Origin: Bacteroidota bacterium
Lineage (GTDB): Bacteria > Bacteroidota > Bacteroidia > Chitinophagales > Chitinophagaceae
Direction of reading: 5' to 3'
Length of the DNA: 64,000 nt
Assembly (NCBI GenBank): GCA_018267965.1
Contig: JAFDXK010000001.1
Span: forward strand, 496,001-560,000
The notes below the pieces were generated by a model, which made no database searches, was not told where the DNA came from, and was given only the letters and a program-made list of their open reading frames with translations. This document shows, in pieces, positions 43,213 to 52,619 of this stretch. Numbering within the stretch: the first letter of the stretch is position 1; each line of letters begins with the position of its first letter. A program made the translations under genes and the position numbers.

Positions 43213-44766
43213 TTATGCACTCTGTTTTTCTTCAAGTACATCTTTTACTTTCTTTACAACCCAATCCTGGTAGGGTATCCTGTTGAGTTTGCTTTCTACC
43301 CAAAGCGGGACATTGAACATGCTGAATACCATTTGTTGTACAGGGTCTGAAGAGGTCAGTTTGAGAGATTGTTGTAGTTGTGTGAAATTCTTTTGCAATT
43401 CTTTGAAACTCTTGGCAAGGTATGTTTTGTTCAGTTCCTGCAATATGGTTTTTTCGAATGGTAGCGGTGATTCATGCCTGTAGAAATAAGAATAAGTGCT
43501 TTTATATTGCAGGTCAAAAAGGTAATCGTCTTTTTTCTCAAAGCATATCAGTAATAAAAACAGGTGTGCAAAAGAATAATGCTCCTTCCTGGTATCGTCA
43601 TTGAACAATAGCAAGGCGTTTTTTACATAATGATACGCGTCGTCATAATCCTGCAACACAAAACAAGATATGCCTATAGATAGCCTCAAAGTACGCTGCA
43701 GGTCGGTATTAATATGTTGTTCCCATTCAGAGGCATGTTGCTTCATGTCATTTACCAATAATCTTACGGCACGGTAGTCGGCAAGCTTATTATACACCCT
43801 GTTGAGCGCAAGGTGTTTGATAGTTTCAAAATATGCCCTTTTTGCATTGCCTTTAATCCTGGCATTGGTTTCATGATCCATTACCGTCAGGATATGTTCG
43901 TAGTCTTTAGCCAGTATGGCAGTGTAATAGAAGATATACAGCACTTCCATGTAGTTTTCCTGGTCATAGCTGATATGTTGCGGGCTTGATTGCCACTTGT
44001 TGATGGCCCGATAAGCATAAGTATATGCCGATGCATTGTTTTGCATATACAGCAATGTAGCCATAGCCATATTGTAATAATGCATGTAATAGAATGACGC
44101 TTTTTCAGGTACGGATTGCAACAATGGGTCCGTTAGCATTTGTGCAATCAGTTGTTTCTCTGATTTCGTTTGCTTGAAATGTGTTTTGCGCCTTAGTAAT
44201 TGTGCCCTGAAGTGAATTTCCTGTAGTTGAATCAGTTTTAAATACTCCTCTGTACTGATTGATATATTGTTGTATTCTTTTGAGAGCGAAGCGTATTTTA
44301 TGTTGCTGTTATTGTATAGTTGTATTTTTCTGTATTCTTCCTGCAATTGCAGCATCAAAGGGTAATGCTCAAATTCTTTGGCTTGTTCAATAGCGTGCTC
44401 CCAAATCTTCAGGGCTGTTTTGTATTGTTCTTTTTCTCTGAAAATGCGAATTAATGACAGACTGCGAAAAATATTGGCTTCCTGGTTTTCATGGTTATGA
44501 AAAATAACCAGTGCTTCGCAAAGCTGCTCGTACAAGTAATTCTTAGTATAAGAAATGTTTTTTAAAGTGAGCCCCGGAGCAAGTTGTTTGAGTAGTTTTT
44601 GCTCATTATAAGTCGTTTGTTTATTGACCTGGTCAAATAATTGCAGATAGAGTGGCTCATTTCCCGAAAAGTTGTATGTTTTCAGGTAGTCCCTCTTAAA
44701 GAACAATTTTTCCTGTGGCGTCAGGCTATGTATTAATTGCCACAAATTATTTGTAGGCGTCCCCAT
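43213..44766 (-). CDS. Large all-helical protein of unknown function
   Basis: A 517-residue protein without signal peptide or membrane helices. It is almost wholly helical and unusually rich in Tyr, Gln, Leu and Lys, with TPR-like spacing in places (YKTALKIWEHAIEQAKEFEH, MEVLYIFYYTAILAKDYEHI). It begins LWQLIHSLTPQEKLFFKRDY, which resembles the start of other large Bacteroidota cytoplasmic proteins that I cannot assign to a named family. It may be a scaffold. It lies 29 bases upstream of the mnmH start on the same strand. Confidence 0.75.
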   Translation of the reverse strand: MGTPTNNLWQLIHSLTPQEKLFFKRDYLKTYNFSGNEPLYLQLFDQVNKQTTYNEQKLLKQLAPGLTLKNISYTKNYLYEQLCEALVIFHNHENQEANIFRSLSLIRIFREKEQYKTALKIWEHAIEQAKEFEHYPLMLQLQEEYRKIQLYNNSNIKYASLSKEYNNISISTEEYLKLIQLQEIHFRAQLLRRKTHFKQTKSEKQLIAQMLTDPLLQSVPEKASFYYMHYYNMAMATLLYMQNNASAYTYAYRAINKWQSSPQHISYDQENYMEVLYIFYYTAILAKDYEHILTVMDHETNARIKGNAKRAYFETIKHLALNRVYNKLADYRAVRLLVNDMKQHASEWEQHINTDLQRTLRLSIGISCFVLQDYDDAYHYVKNALLLFNDDTRKEHYSFAHLFLLLICFEKKDDYLFDLQYKSTYSYFYRHESPLPFEKTILQELNKTYLAKSFKELQKNFTQLQQSLKLTSSDPVQQMVFSMFNVPLWVESKLNRIPYQDWVVKKVKDVLEEKQSA

Positions 44767-44870
44767 ATATGTATCTTTTTAGCGCCCTCTTATTGTCCCA
44801 TCAACCCAAAAACGCAATCAGGCGTAAAAACTGTAAAATACGCTTCTGTAGGTGTTTTTATTGATTTTTT

Positions 44871-44887
44871 GCCTCTTATGAAGAGGC
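44871..44887. repeat. Perfect inverted repeat in the 240-bp gap before 45007
   Basis: GCCTCTT and AAGAGGC with a 3-base spacer. There is no T-tract after it on either strand, so it is not an obvious terminator. It could be an operator or an RNA hairpin. The rest of the 44767-45006 gap holds no gene or promoter that I can support. Confidence 0.4.
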
Positions 44888-45006
44888 GATGTCTACCCAA
44901 AAGTAAGGCAATTATTATTTAAGGTAGCCTTCCGGTGAGGGTAGTTTTACAACGAATTCAATCAAACCATGGTATTAACAATTACTCACTTTTAAAAAAC
45001 ATGCTT

Positions 45007-45510
45007 ATGAAAAAACTATTTCTAATGTCGTGTATGGTTCTTGCAAGCCATATACTGTGGGCGCAAACGTTGGAGAGGCAAGTAGTTGCATCAGCAGGCA
45101 GCTATTCTTCAAACTCTTCCGGCTCTGTCAGTGCTACAGCCGGCGACCTTGTTATTGCCACCTCCACAAGTGGCAGCTTTATGCTTACACAGGGCTTTCA
45201 GCAGCCTGATGTCAATCCATCAACAGGTGTTGCTAAAACAAGTGAAGTTAAGGCAGATTATCGCTTGTATCCCAGTCCTGCCAAAGACAATATTGCTATC
45301 TCAATTGAAGCTGCTGAAAACATTTCTGTAAACTTTTACATCTACAATTCCGAAGGTAAAATGGTTCAGAAATTGGAAAACAGCTTAGTGCAAGGCAGAA
45401 CCTATGATCACAACTTTAACATTACCGGCTACAGCGCAGGTACTTACTTCTTTAAGATGACCACTATTGAAGGCAATATGTTAAGAACTATCCCATTCAT
45501 TATACAATAA
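45007..45510 (+). CDS. Small T9SS type A secreted protein
   Basis: I choose the ATG at 45007 (signal peptide MKKLFLMSCMVLASHILWAQ); an ATG two codons earlier is equally possible. The mature part is about 147 residues. The first half is Ser/Gly-rich (SAGSYSSNSSGSVSATAGD) with an LTQGFQQP motif, and the second half is a type A sorting domain (YRLYPSPAKDNIAISIE, ending in MLRTIPFIIQ). It has the form of a short cell-surface protein exported by the type IX system. It is followed 45 bases later by another secreted protein gene. Confidence 0.85.
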   Translation: MKKLFLMSCMVLASHILWAQTLERQVVASAGSYSSNSSGSVSATAGDLVIATSTSGSFMLTQGFQQPDVNPSTGVAKTSEVKADYRLYPSPAKDNIAISIEAAENISVNFYIYNSEGKMVQKLENSLVQGRTYDHNFNITGYSAGTYFFKMTTIEGNMLRTIPFIIQ

Positions 45511-45555
45511 TCACATCAACAACATTTATTCTAAAACTATTCTAAAAATAATTTT

Positions 45556-46515
45556 ATGAACACAGCATTTAAAACAATCATCCTCGCAGCACTGTATACT
45601 GTTATATCTGTAGCTGCTTTTGCACAATCACCAAGCGGGTTCAACTACCAGGCAGTCATGCGTAACTCAAGCGGTACACTTCTTGCAAGCACAAATGTTA
45701 CAGTGAAACTGAGTATTATTAATGGTACACCTACAGGTAATATCATCCTGTATTCAGAAACAAGGCCGGTAACAACTACTGCTCAGGGTGTAATTAATAT
45801 CCAGGTGGGCAGTGCAGGCGCAACTACTACTACAGGCGATCTTACAACTATCAATTGGCTGGATAGTAATAAATACATGAAAGTAGAAGTAGACCCTGCC
45901 GGCGGTAGTAGTTTCACTGATTTCGGTACTACACAATTAATGAGTGTTCCTTATGCTGCACATGCTACGCAATCAGCTGGTATCATGACTTTTGGCGCAG
46001 GTACAAATAACCCTAGTAAGATGGTAATTCAACACTCGCCTGCATATCCTACCTGGGGCCTGCAATATTCAGATATTGGTGACAATTTTAATTTCCTTGC
46101 TGGCGGTACCAACGTGATGCAGGTGTCTTTAGGTACACAGAATGTTAACATTGGTTCATCAGCAGCCGGCACCGGAAAATTAAATATTACAAGCACAGTT
46201 GCTGCAACTCCGGCTCTTACTGTTGAGGGGGCTATAAAAGCTACAGGTACTAATAAATTTGCGTTTGTTCAAAGTAAGACAGCAACTAATGGTTACGGAA
46301 GCAATGGTATGACTGTTGATCATCCGTTATGTAACGGTGACCCGAACGCTATCCTGATGGTTATACAAAATTTATACGCTAGTTCTCCGATTGCTTATGA
46401 AAACTCTCCGTTAGGTGTTTATTATGATACTATATCGGCTAAATGGATCATTTATACTCAAAACTCCACTGCAATTCCAACGGGCATAGCATTTAATATC
46501 ATTGTTATCAAATAA
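45556..46515 (+). CDS. Secreted repeat/fibre-like protein
   Basis: A 319-residue exported protein (MNTAFKTIILAALYTVISVAAFAQ is the signal region). The first domain is a widespread Bacteroidota type that starts with PSGFNYQAVMRNSSGTLLA and ends with GTTQLMSVPYAAHATQSAG. A linker and a Gly/Thr/Ala-rich C-terminal part follow. The overall character suggests a surface fibre or adhesin. It carries no T9SS sorting domain. It probably shares a transcript with the T9SS protein 45 bases upstream. Confidence 0.8.
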   Translation: MNTAFKTIILAALYTVISVAAFAQSPSGFNYQAVMRNSSGTLLASTNVTVKLSIINGTPTGNIILYSETRPVTTTAQGVINIQVGSAGATTTTGDLTTINWLDSNKYMKVEVDPAGGSSFTDFGTTQLMSVPYAAHATQSAGIMTFGAGTNNPSKMVIQHSPAYPTWGLQYSDIGDNFNFLAGGTNVMQVSLGTQNVNIGSSAAGTGKLNITSTVAATPALTVEGAIKATGTNKFAFVQSKTATNGYGSNGMTVDHPLCNGDPNAILMVIQNLYASSPIAYENSPLGVYYDTISAKWIIYTQNSTAIPTGIAFNIIVIK

Positions 46516-46538
46516 GCGTGTTGCTTATAATCATGGTA

Positions 46539-46570
46539 AAAGGCTTACTTTCCAGTAAGCCTTTAGTTAT
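46539..46570 (+). terminator. Terminator after the fibre-like protein gene
   Basis: A perfect 11-bp stem, AAAGGCTTACT / AGTAAGCCTTT, with a TTCC loop. It is followed by AGTTATTTT, a modest T-tract. Confidence 0.75.
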
Positions 46571-46608
46571 TTTACACAGTTGGTTGTTATTAATGTGCAA
46601 TCAAATAT

Positions 46609-47082
46609 TTATGAGGCAACGGCACCTACTATTACTATAAGTAAAAATACAAGTGCATACAAGCCAATAAAAATGATTGTGAGAATACCATTGTACAAGT
46701 AATAGTTCTTGTGCATTCTTAATGCACTATTCAATGTCATGGTATCTATGTTTTTAATTGCTTTTTTTGTCTTTGACGCAAATGCAAACAGCGCATACAA
46801 CGGGTATATGGCAATGAAACCAATCAGCGCATAGAGACATACTACTCCAGTAATACCAATTCCTTTTAAAACCGTACTGCTTTCGGGGCTTGTAACAATC
46901 GCATTTACAAAAGCTATACCTCCCATCAGGTAAAAAAAGATAAATATAAATCCGATAATAGATAAAAATTTGGCCCATCTGGCTGTTTCCAATAGCAAAG
47001 CCTTTCCGGTCTCATCAAGTAGCAGTTCTTGTTTGGGTTCAGGGTCTTTAAAGTATCCGGTTTGCTCAGTATAGTTTTCCAT
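46609..47082 (-). CDS. DUF5362-type membrane protein
   Basis: I place the start at ATG 47082 (MENYTEQTGYF); an in-frame start 10 codons upstream is less likely. The 157-residue protein has four hydrophobic helices (FLSIIGFIFIFFYLMGGIAF, GITGVVCLYALIGFIAIYPL, and two at the C-terminus) and a cytoplasmic loop between the second and third. I recognise it as DUF5362-like, a small Bacteroidota membrane family of unknown function. Confidence 0.82.
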   Translation of the reverse strand: MENYTEQTGYFKDPEPKQELLLDETGKALLLETARWAKFLSIIGFIFIFFYLMGGIAFVNAIVTSPESSTVLKGIGITGVVCLYALIGFIAIYPLYALFAFASKTKKAIKNIDTMTLNSALRMHKNYYLYNGILTIIFIGLYALVFLLIVIVGAVAS

Positions 47083-47115
47083 AGATGGTTTTTTTACAAA
47101 ATATAAAAACACTGT

Positions 47116-47152
47116 TGAAAATAAAAAGGGTGAGCATTTAACTCACCCTTTT
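47116..47152 (-). terminator. Terminator of proS
   Basis: A perfect 11-bp stem, AAAAGGGTGAG / CTCACCCTTTT. On the minus strand it is followed by TATTTTC, directly downstream of proS. Confidence 0.85.
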
Positions 47153-47172
47153 ATGATATTGAGATTTATATT

Positions 47173-48651
47173 CTAGTATGCCCTTGCAAACAATACTCTT
47201 TGTGTTGAAGGTTTGCCTGTCAGGATACAGGCACCATCTTCCATTGGATTGTCTAATGGTATACAGCGTATTGTAGCTTTGGCAAGTTCTTTTATTTTTT
47301 CTTCGGTTTCAGCAGTGCCATCCCAGTGCGCTAATATAAAACCTGAGTTTTCGTCCAGTATTTTCACAAACTCATCCCAATTGTCTGCTTTTCTGATGTT
47401 ATTGGTACGGAATGTTACAGCACGATGGTAGAGGTTGCTTTGTATATCTTCCAGTAAGTTTTCGATATGGTTGGCAATGCCGTCAAGCGAAACACTTTCT
47501 TTTGTTTTTTCGTCACGACGTGCCACTTCTGCTACATTGTTTTCCAAATCACGGGCACCCAATGCTACACGCACGGGTACACCACGCAATTCATATTCGG
47601 CAAATTTCCATCCGGGGCGGGTAGTATCATCATTATCATATTTAACACTGATACCTTTTAGCTTCAGTTCTTTGATGATTTCGGCTGCTTTGTCATCAAT
47701 CTTTTGCCTTGCTTCCGCATCTTTACCATAAATAGGTACTATCACTACCTGCAATGGTGCAATGCGTGGTGGCAATACCAAACCTTCATCATCACTATGT
47801 GCCATTACCAGTGCGCCTATCAAACGTGTCGACATACCCCATGAGGTAGCCCACACATATTCCATCTTATTATCCTTATCGGCAAATTTCACGTCAAATG
47901 CTTTCGCAAAGTTTTGACCGAGGAAGTGCGATGTGCCTGCCTGCAATGCTTTGCCATCTTGCATCATGGCTTCTATGCAATAAGTGTCTTCCGCACCCGC
48001 AAAACGTTCACTTGCTGTTTTTACTCCCTTAATAACCGGCAGCGCCATATACTCTTCTACAAACTTGGCATATACATCCAGCATCTGCACGGTTTCTGCA
48101 ACAGCTTCTTCTTTAGTAGCATGTGCGGTATGTCCTTCCTGCCACAGAAATTCTGCTGTACGCAGAAATAAACGCGTACGCATTTCCCAGCGCACTACAT
48201 TAGCCCACTGGTTCACAAGTATTGGTAAGTCGCGGTACGATTGCACCCAACCTTTATACGTACTCCATATTATGGTTTCCGATGTAGGGCGAACGATTAA
48301 TTCTTCTTCCAGTTTTGCTTCAGGGTCTACAATTACACCGCCCCCGTTAGGGTCATTTTTCAAACGGTAGTGGGTTACCACAGCACACTCTTTCGCAAAG
48401 CCTTCTACGTGAGAGGCTTCCTTACTCAGATAACTTTTAGGAATGAATAGGGGGAAATAGGCATTTTGGTGTCCTGTATCTTTAAACATTTTGTCCAAAA
48501 CGTCGCGCATGTTTTCCCATAATCCATACCCATAGGGTTTTATCACCATGCATCCTCTGACATCAGAGTGTTCGGCTAATCCCCCTTTGAGAATCAGATC
48601 ATTGTACCATTGCGCGTAGTCTTGTTGACGAGATGTTAAATTATTGCCCAT
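47173..48651 (-). CDS. proS: Prolyl-tRNA synthetase, short (archaeal/eukaryal-like) form
   Basis: ProS charges tRNA-Pro. At 492 residues it belongs to the short type without the inserted editing domain found in enterobacterial ProS, and it resembles archaeal and eukaryal enzymes. This is normal in Bacteroidota. Motifs seen are the class II motif 1 region ([18 protein letters not shown]), motif 2 ([20 protein letters not shown]), the DTYCIEAMM and [12 protein letters not shown] segments, motif 3 ([20 protein letters not shown]), and the C-terminal tail ending in FARAY. A TACATTTG element lies 40 bases upstream and a terminator follows. Confidence 0.97.
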   Translation of the reverse strand: MGNNLTSRQQDYAQWYNDLILKGGLAEHSDVRGCMVIKPYGYGLWENMRDVLDKMFKDTGHQNAYFPLFIPKSYLSKEASHVEGFAKECAVVTHYRLKNDPNGGGVIVDPEAKLEEELIVRPTSETIIWSTYKGWVQSYRDLPILVNQWANVVRWEMRTRLFLRTAEFLWQEGHTAHATKEEAVAETVQMLDVYAKFVEEYMALPVIKGVKTASERFAGAEDTYCIEAMMQDGKALQAGTSHFLGQNFAKAFDVKFADKDNKMEYVWATSWGMSTRLIGALVMAHSDDEGLVLPPRIAPLQVVIVPIYGKDAEARQKIDDKAAEIIKELKLKGISVKYDNDDTTRPGWKFAEYELRGVPVRVALGARDLENNVAEVARRDEKTKESVSLDGIANHIENLLEDIQSNLYHRAVTFRTNNIRKADNWDEFVKILDENSGFILAHWDGTAETEEKIKELAKATIRCIPLDNPMEDGACILTGKPSTQRVLFARAY

Positions 48652-48691
48652 ATTAATCTTGGAATGCTTTTTGCAGTCCCATAATGTGCGG

Positions 48692-48699
48692 CAAATGTA
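48692..48699 (-). promoter_or_regulatory. Bacteroidota -7 element of proS
   Basis: On the minus strand it reads TACATTTG, an exact TAnnTTTG match, 40 bases before the proS start. Confidence 0.55.
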
Positions 48700-48728
48700 C
48701 TAATTTCACTAAGTAAAATCATAAATCG

Positions 48729-49970
48729 ATGAAACGCCTAATCTTATCCGGTCTGTTGTTGGCAAGTATTGGCAGTACAGTGTCTTTTGCTCAGAGCAGT
48801 GGCAGGTATGATGATGATATTTACTATACCAAAAAACAGGCTCAGAAAGATGCTGAAGAGCAGAAGAAAGCAGACGAGGAGTATGAACGCAAAAGGCAGG
48901 AAGCATTAGCGCGTCAGAATAGTGAGAATGGAGATACGTATTCTTCTGGCGACGATGTTTACATAGATTACGACGACGACGATTATTATTCTAACCGTTT
49001 CCGTCGTTTTGGCACTTACTCTTTCTACAATCCTTATTGGGGATATGATCCTTACTATAGTTATGGATATGGCCCTTCTTGGAGCATGGGTTATGGTTAT
49101 TCTCCTTATTATGGCTCAAGCTGGTCATTCGGATACGGATATGGCGGTCCTTATTGGTCAAGCTATTGGGGTTATTCTAACTGGTATGGTTATCCTGCTT
49201 ACTATAGCTGTTGGAATTATCCTTACTATGGCTACGGTTGGAATAACTATTATGGATATGGTGGTTATTATAACGGCTATTGGGATGGGTATTATGCAGG
49301 TGCATATAACAAAGGATATGCTTATAATAGTAACAGAACTTATGGCCCGCGCAGCTCAATGGGCGGCAGTTACTATGGTACACCACGCCCAAATACCGGC
49401 ATCAGGCAGGCAGCAATGAATGGTAGTAATTCAGGCCCTCGTCCGCAATTAATGACTGGTGTTCCTAATAATGGTGGTACCCGAGTTTCAAACATAGAAC
49501 AGGTTCGTGGTAATAATGGTAATGCCGGTTACGGTGCACGTGGTGAAATGCCTGCAAACAACACTCCGCGCAATTACGATGGCGGCGAAAGATATAATAG
49601 CGGGCGTGGTACTGTAATAGAAAATGGCAGGGCTCCCGAGGCTGCTCGTAGCGGATACACAGATAGGGGAGAACAACAGCAATATCAGCAGCGCAATTAC
49701 GAACAACGTGCACAGCCTAATAATTACGAACAGCGTGCACAACCATCATACGAGCAACGTTCGCAACCTTCTTACTCTGAGACTCAACGTAGCTATTCAC
49801 AGCCTTCTTATGAACAGCGTGCACAACCTTCATACTCACAACCGCAGCGTAGCTACGAAGGCGGAGGTAACAGTAACTGGGGTGGTGGCAGAAGTAGTAA
49901 TTATAACAGTGGCGGCGGTGGTGGTTCATCAAACAGCCGTGGGGGTAGTTTTGGTGGCGGTCGCAGATAA
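48729..49970 (+). CDS. Secreted low-complexity Tyr/Gly-rich protein
   Basis: A 413-residue exported protein (signal peptide up to about VSFAQ). A charged helical stretch (QKDAEEQKKADEEYERKRQE) and an Asp-rich run (DYDDDDYY) lead into a 120-residue region dominated by Tyr, Gly, Trp, Pro and Ser (YWGYDPYYSYGYGPSWSMGY). An Asn/Gly/Arg-rich part follows. The C-terminal region has several YEQRAQPSY-type repeats and a Gly-rich tail ending in GGRR. Such composition suggests a disordered, self-associating surface or matrix protein. I recognise no family, and there is no T9SS sorting domain. Confidence 0.8.
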   Translation: MKRLILSGLLLASIGSTVSFAQSSGRYDDDIYYTKKQAQKDAEEQKKADEEYERKRQEALARQNSENGDTYSSGDDVYIDYDDDDYYSNRFRRFGTYSFYNPYWGYDPYYSYGYGPSWSMGYGYSPYYGSSWSFGYGYGGPYWSSYWGYSNWYGYPAYYSCWNYPYYGYGWNNYYGYGGYYNGYWDGYYAGAYNKGYAYNSNRTYGPRSSMGGSYYGTPRPNTGIRQAAMNGSNSGPRPQLMTGVPNNGGTRVSNIEQVRGNNGNAGYGARGEMPANNTPRNYDGGERYNSGRGTVIENGRAPEAARSGYTDRGEQQQYQQRNYEQRAQPNNYEQRAQPSYEQRSQPSYSETQRSYSQPSYEQRAQPSYSQPQRSYEGGGNSNWGGGRSSNYNSGGGGGSSNSRGGSFGGGRR

Positions 49971-49998
49971 TAATAACAATTCATGAAAGATATTATCG

Positions 49999-50032
49999 TC
50001 CCGCTTGATGTAACTTCTGCGGGATGTTTTTT
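49999..50032 (+). terminator. Terminator after the Tyr/Gly-rich protein gene
   Basis: A 6-bp stem, TCCCGC / GCGGGA, with a long loop, followed by TGTTTTTTT. It is a weak stem with a good T-tract. Confidence 0.6.
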
Positions 50033-50102
50033 TAACATAATCTAAAGAATTACTGAATAGGTATTTGTATAGTTTTTGCAGTCTAAGGTTTAAAATCTAA
50101 GT

Positions 50103-51650
50103 ATGAAAACACGCCTCCCTTTATCAATAGCACTCATTACTGCTTTTAGTGTCAATAGCGCGTTTGCTCAGGACGAAACTGATGCATTGAGATATTCAAC
50201 CACATCATCGCAAGGCACAGCGCGTTCCATCGGTTTTGGTAATGCGTTAGGCTCTCTCGGTGGGGATTTTAGCTCGCTCAGTGTAAACCCTGCCGGTATA
50301 GGTGTATATCGCAGGTCTGAATTTACTTTTACACCATCTGTAAAAATCAATAGTACTAAAAGTACTTATACAGGTAAAGAAACAGATGATAACAATAGCA
50401 GGTTTACCATCAACAACCTGGGTGTTGTGTTTACGGGTGCTGAGCGCGGCCAGCGATATGAGCGTAGTAAATGGAAATCTGTATCGTTCGGAATAGGCAT
50501 CAACAGGATAGCCGATTTTAATCGCACCTATACATACAATGGTTTCAACGATATTAAGACAGGTAGTTCGGGAGCAGAAGCATTCTCTATAGATGCTAAT
50601 AAATATCCTAATGACGTAAGCCCCGGTCCTAATGACCCTAATTATCAAAGTGCGCAAGGTACTCTGGCGTATATGGGTTATCAGTCTTATTTGTTAGATA
50701 CTGCAAATGGTAATTATATACCTGTTACGTTCTATACATCAGGTGTCAATCAACAGCGTATCGTTTCTGAGAAAGGTGGTATCTCAGATATCAATATTTC
50801 ACTGGGTGGTAATTATGACGAAAAACTCATGCTTGGTTTTACGATAGGTATTCCTTCAATTGTCTACAAAAGACAAATTACATACAGTGAAACAGATGCA
50901 ACCAATAATGCAAATAACTTTTTCCAAAGTTTCGAATACAAAGAATCATTGACTACAAAAGGCACAGGTATCAACCTGAAAATTGGTGCAATTGCTAAGC
51001 CTGTTGATTTCCTGCGTATAGGTCTTGCATTGCATACGCCTACATATTTTGGCATGAAGGATATTCAGGACAAATCAATTACCACCAATACCGAGAACTT
51101 TAAAACAGTATTAGGCGCATCAGATAAAAATCCGATAACCAGCGTATCAGCACCTACCAACGAGTTTGAATACAGTATGTCCACTCCGTGGAAAGGCGTA
51201 CTGAGTTTGGCAGGTATTTTTGGCAAGTATGGTTTTATTAGTGCCGATTTCGAATATGTAGATTATGCCTCGGCTCGTTTTTATTATGATGCCAGGTATA
51301 GCTCTCAACAAAGTGATGTGAACCAGACCATTAAAAACACTTATAAAGGTGCTCCGGTGTTCCGTATAGGTGCAGAAGGCAGGATTCAGCAGTTTGCTAT
51401 ACGTGCCGGCTTTGGTTACAATGGCAGCCCGTATAAAAGCAGTGCTGTAAATGCGCAACGCTTAGATATATCAGCAGGAGTAGGTTTCCGTACAGATAGT
51501 TGGTTTATTGATTTAGCCTTAATGCATAGCATATTTGAAACTTCAGAAATACCATATACACTGAATTATAACCCTGTTGTATATGCTCCAACAGCTACTA
51601 TCAATAACAGTTTAAATAACGCAGCACTCACTTTCGGGGTTAAGTTTTAA
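50103..51650 (+). CDS. Outer-membrane beta-barrel transporter, OMPP1/FadL/TodX-like
   Basis: A 515-residue outer-membrane protein. The signal peptide is followed by the family start (ALRYSTTSSQGTARSIGFGN, LGGDFSSLSVNPAGIGVYRR). Alternating hydrophobic strands run to the C-terminus, which ends in NNAALTFGVKF with a terminal Phe as usual for barrels. FadL-type proteins let hydrophobic compounds such as fatty acids pass the outer membrane. Two acyl-CoA ligases elsewhere in the window fit this theme, but a direct link is not shown. It precedes the DUF6089-like gene. Confidence 0.88.
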   Translation: MKTRLPLSIALITAFSVNSAFAQDETDALRYSTTSSQGTARSIGFGNALGSLGGDFSSLSVNPAGIGVYRRSEFTFTPSVKINSTKSTYTGKETDDNNSRFTINNLGVVFTGAERGQRYERSKWKSVSFGIGINRIADFNRTYTYNGFNDIKTGSSGAEAFSIDANKYPNDVSPGPNDPNYQSAQGTLAYMGYQSYLLDTANGNYIPVTFYTSGVNQQRIVSEKGGISDINISLGGNYDEKLMLGFTIGIPSIVYKRQITYSETDATNNANNFFQSFEYKESLTTKGTGINLKIGAIAKPVDFLRIGLALHTPTYFGMKDIQDKSITTNTENFKTVLGASDKNPITSVSAPTNEFEYSMSTPWKGVLSLAGIFGKYGFISADFEYVDYASARFYYDARYSSQQSDVNQTIKNTYKGAPVFRIGAEGRIQQFAIRAGFGYNGSPYKSSAVNAQRLDISAGVGFRTDSWFIDLALMHSIFETSEIPYTLNYNPVVYAPTATINNSLNNAALTFGVKF

Positions 51651-51768
51651 TGAGATTATTTTATATATGAAATGGGGTTTGCTCACGGGCAAACTCCATT
51701 TTTGTATTGTATACGTTAATCGCTTGCAAATGGCTGGCAAAAAAAATACTAACGGCGAAACCGTGATA

Positions 51769-51776
51769 TATATTTG
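51769..51776 (+). promoter_or_regulatory. Bacteroidota -7 element upstream of the DUF6089-like gene
   Basis: TATATTTG, an exact TAnnTTTG match, 19 bases before the GTG at 51796 and inside the longer open frame. It favours the GTG start. Confidence 0.5.
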
Positions 51777-51795
51777 CTATCACAATTTTTATAGA

Positions 51796-52587
51796 GTGAT
51801 AAAGAGAATATTATACATAGTTATTGCCGGCGTTTTATTCGGCCAGTCAGCTTCGGCACAACGAAGCGATTATAGTGGTGTTAATGCCGCTATTGGTGCT
51901 TCCGCATTAGTTTACCTGGGAGACCTTACACCAAAACAATTCGGAGACCTCAACTATGCATCACCCGGCGTACAGGCCTCTATTATGGTGCCGGTTACCA
52001 AAGTACTAGGAGCACGTTTTTATGGCAATGCAGGCTCGTTGAATGGTGATGATAAACGTTATGACGGATGGCGTAAGCGCAGAAGCTTTAGCTTTAGCAG
52101 TAATGTGGTAGAATTGGGTGTAATGGCTCAGTTTGAATTGTCTGGACAGCGCTGGGAATGGCCTGAAGAAGACAGATACAGGAGTAACTTCAACCGTAAA
52201 AAATACAAAGCAGTATCACCTTACATCATGGTTGGTATAGGTTATTTGCACAACAGTGTGAAACGAGATATGACCGGTATTGATTCTAATTTCTTTGAAG
52301 GTGATATAGCATGGGTAAATTACTATAAAGAACAAAATACTTTCTACAAAATGGATATGATGGTGGTGCCTTTAGGTGCTGGTGTGCATATACTGATGGG
52401 GCCATCTGTACGTTTATATGCTGAGTATTGCTACCACATGGTTTTTAATGATAACCTCGATGGTTTTGGTGTAGCAGTAGCATCCAGTAAAGCAGATGCT
52501 TACCAGTCTTTTACACTTGGTCTCGATTTCCGTTTCCTGAGGTACAATGCAGAGCGTAAGAAAGAGAAGTGTTATTTAGGATTGTAA
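51796..52587 (+). CDS. Outer-membrane beta-barrel protein, DUF6089-like
   Basis: The open frame begins at 51667, but a promoter-like element at 51769 and the signal peptide after GTG 51796 (IKRILYIVIAGVLFGQSASAQ) favour the shorter start, giving 263 residues. The mature protein is a small beta barrel that starts SDYSGVNAAIGASALVYLGD, a pattern known from DUF6089 proteins of Bacteroidota, and contains VSPYIMVGIGYLHNSVK and AYQSFTLGLDFRFLRYN. It probably sits in the outer membrane. The function is unknown. Confidence 0.8.
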   Translation: MIKRILYIVIAGVLFGQSASAQRSDYSGVNAAIGASALVYLGDLTPKQFGDLNYASPGVQASIMVPVTKVLGARFYGNAGSLNGDDKRYDGWRKRRSFSFSSNVVELGVMAQFELSGQRWEWPEEDRYRSNFNRKKYKAVSPYIMVGIGYLHNSVKRDMTGIDSNFFEGDIAWVNYYKEQNTFYKMDMMVVPLGAGVHILMGPSVRLYAEYCYHMVFNDNLDGFGVAVASSKADAYQSFTLGLDFRFLRYNAERKKEKCYLGL

Positions 52588-52619
52588 GGCTTTAGATTTG
52601 GAGAATTGAGGTTAAGCAT

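Noticed and set aside
43213-44766. Transcriptional regulator or TPR sensor of the selenium operon
   Set aside because: Only helical repeat character is visible. No DNA-binding motif or known domain supports such a role.
49681-49860. Short repeats that could be taken for a CRISPR array
   Set aside because: The repeats are in-frame codons for YEQRAQPSY-type peptide repeats of variable length, with no spacers.
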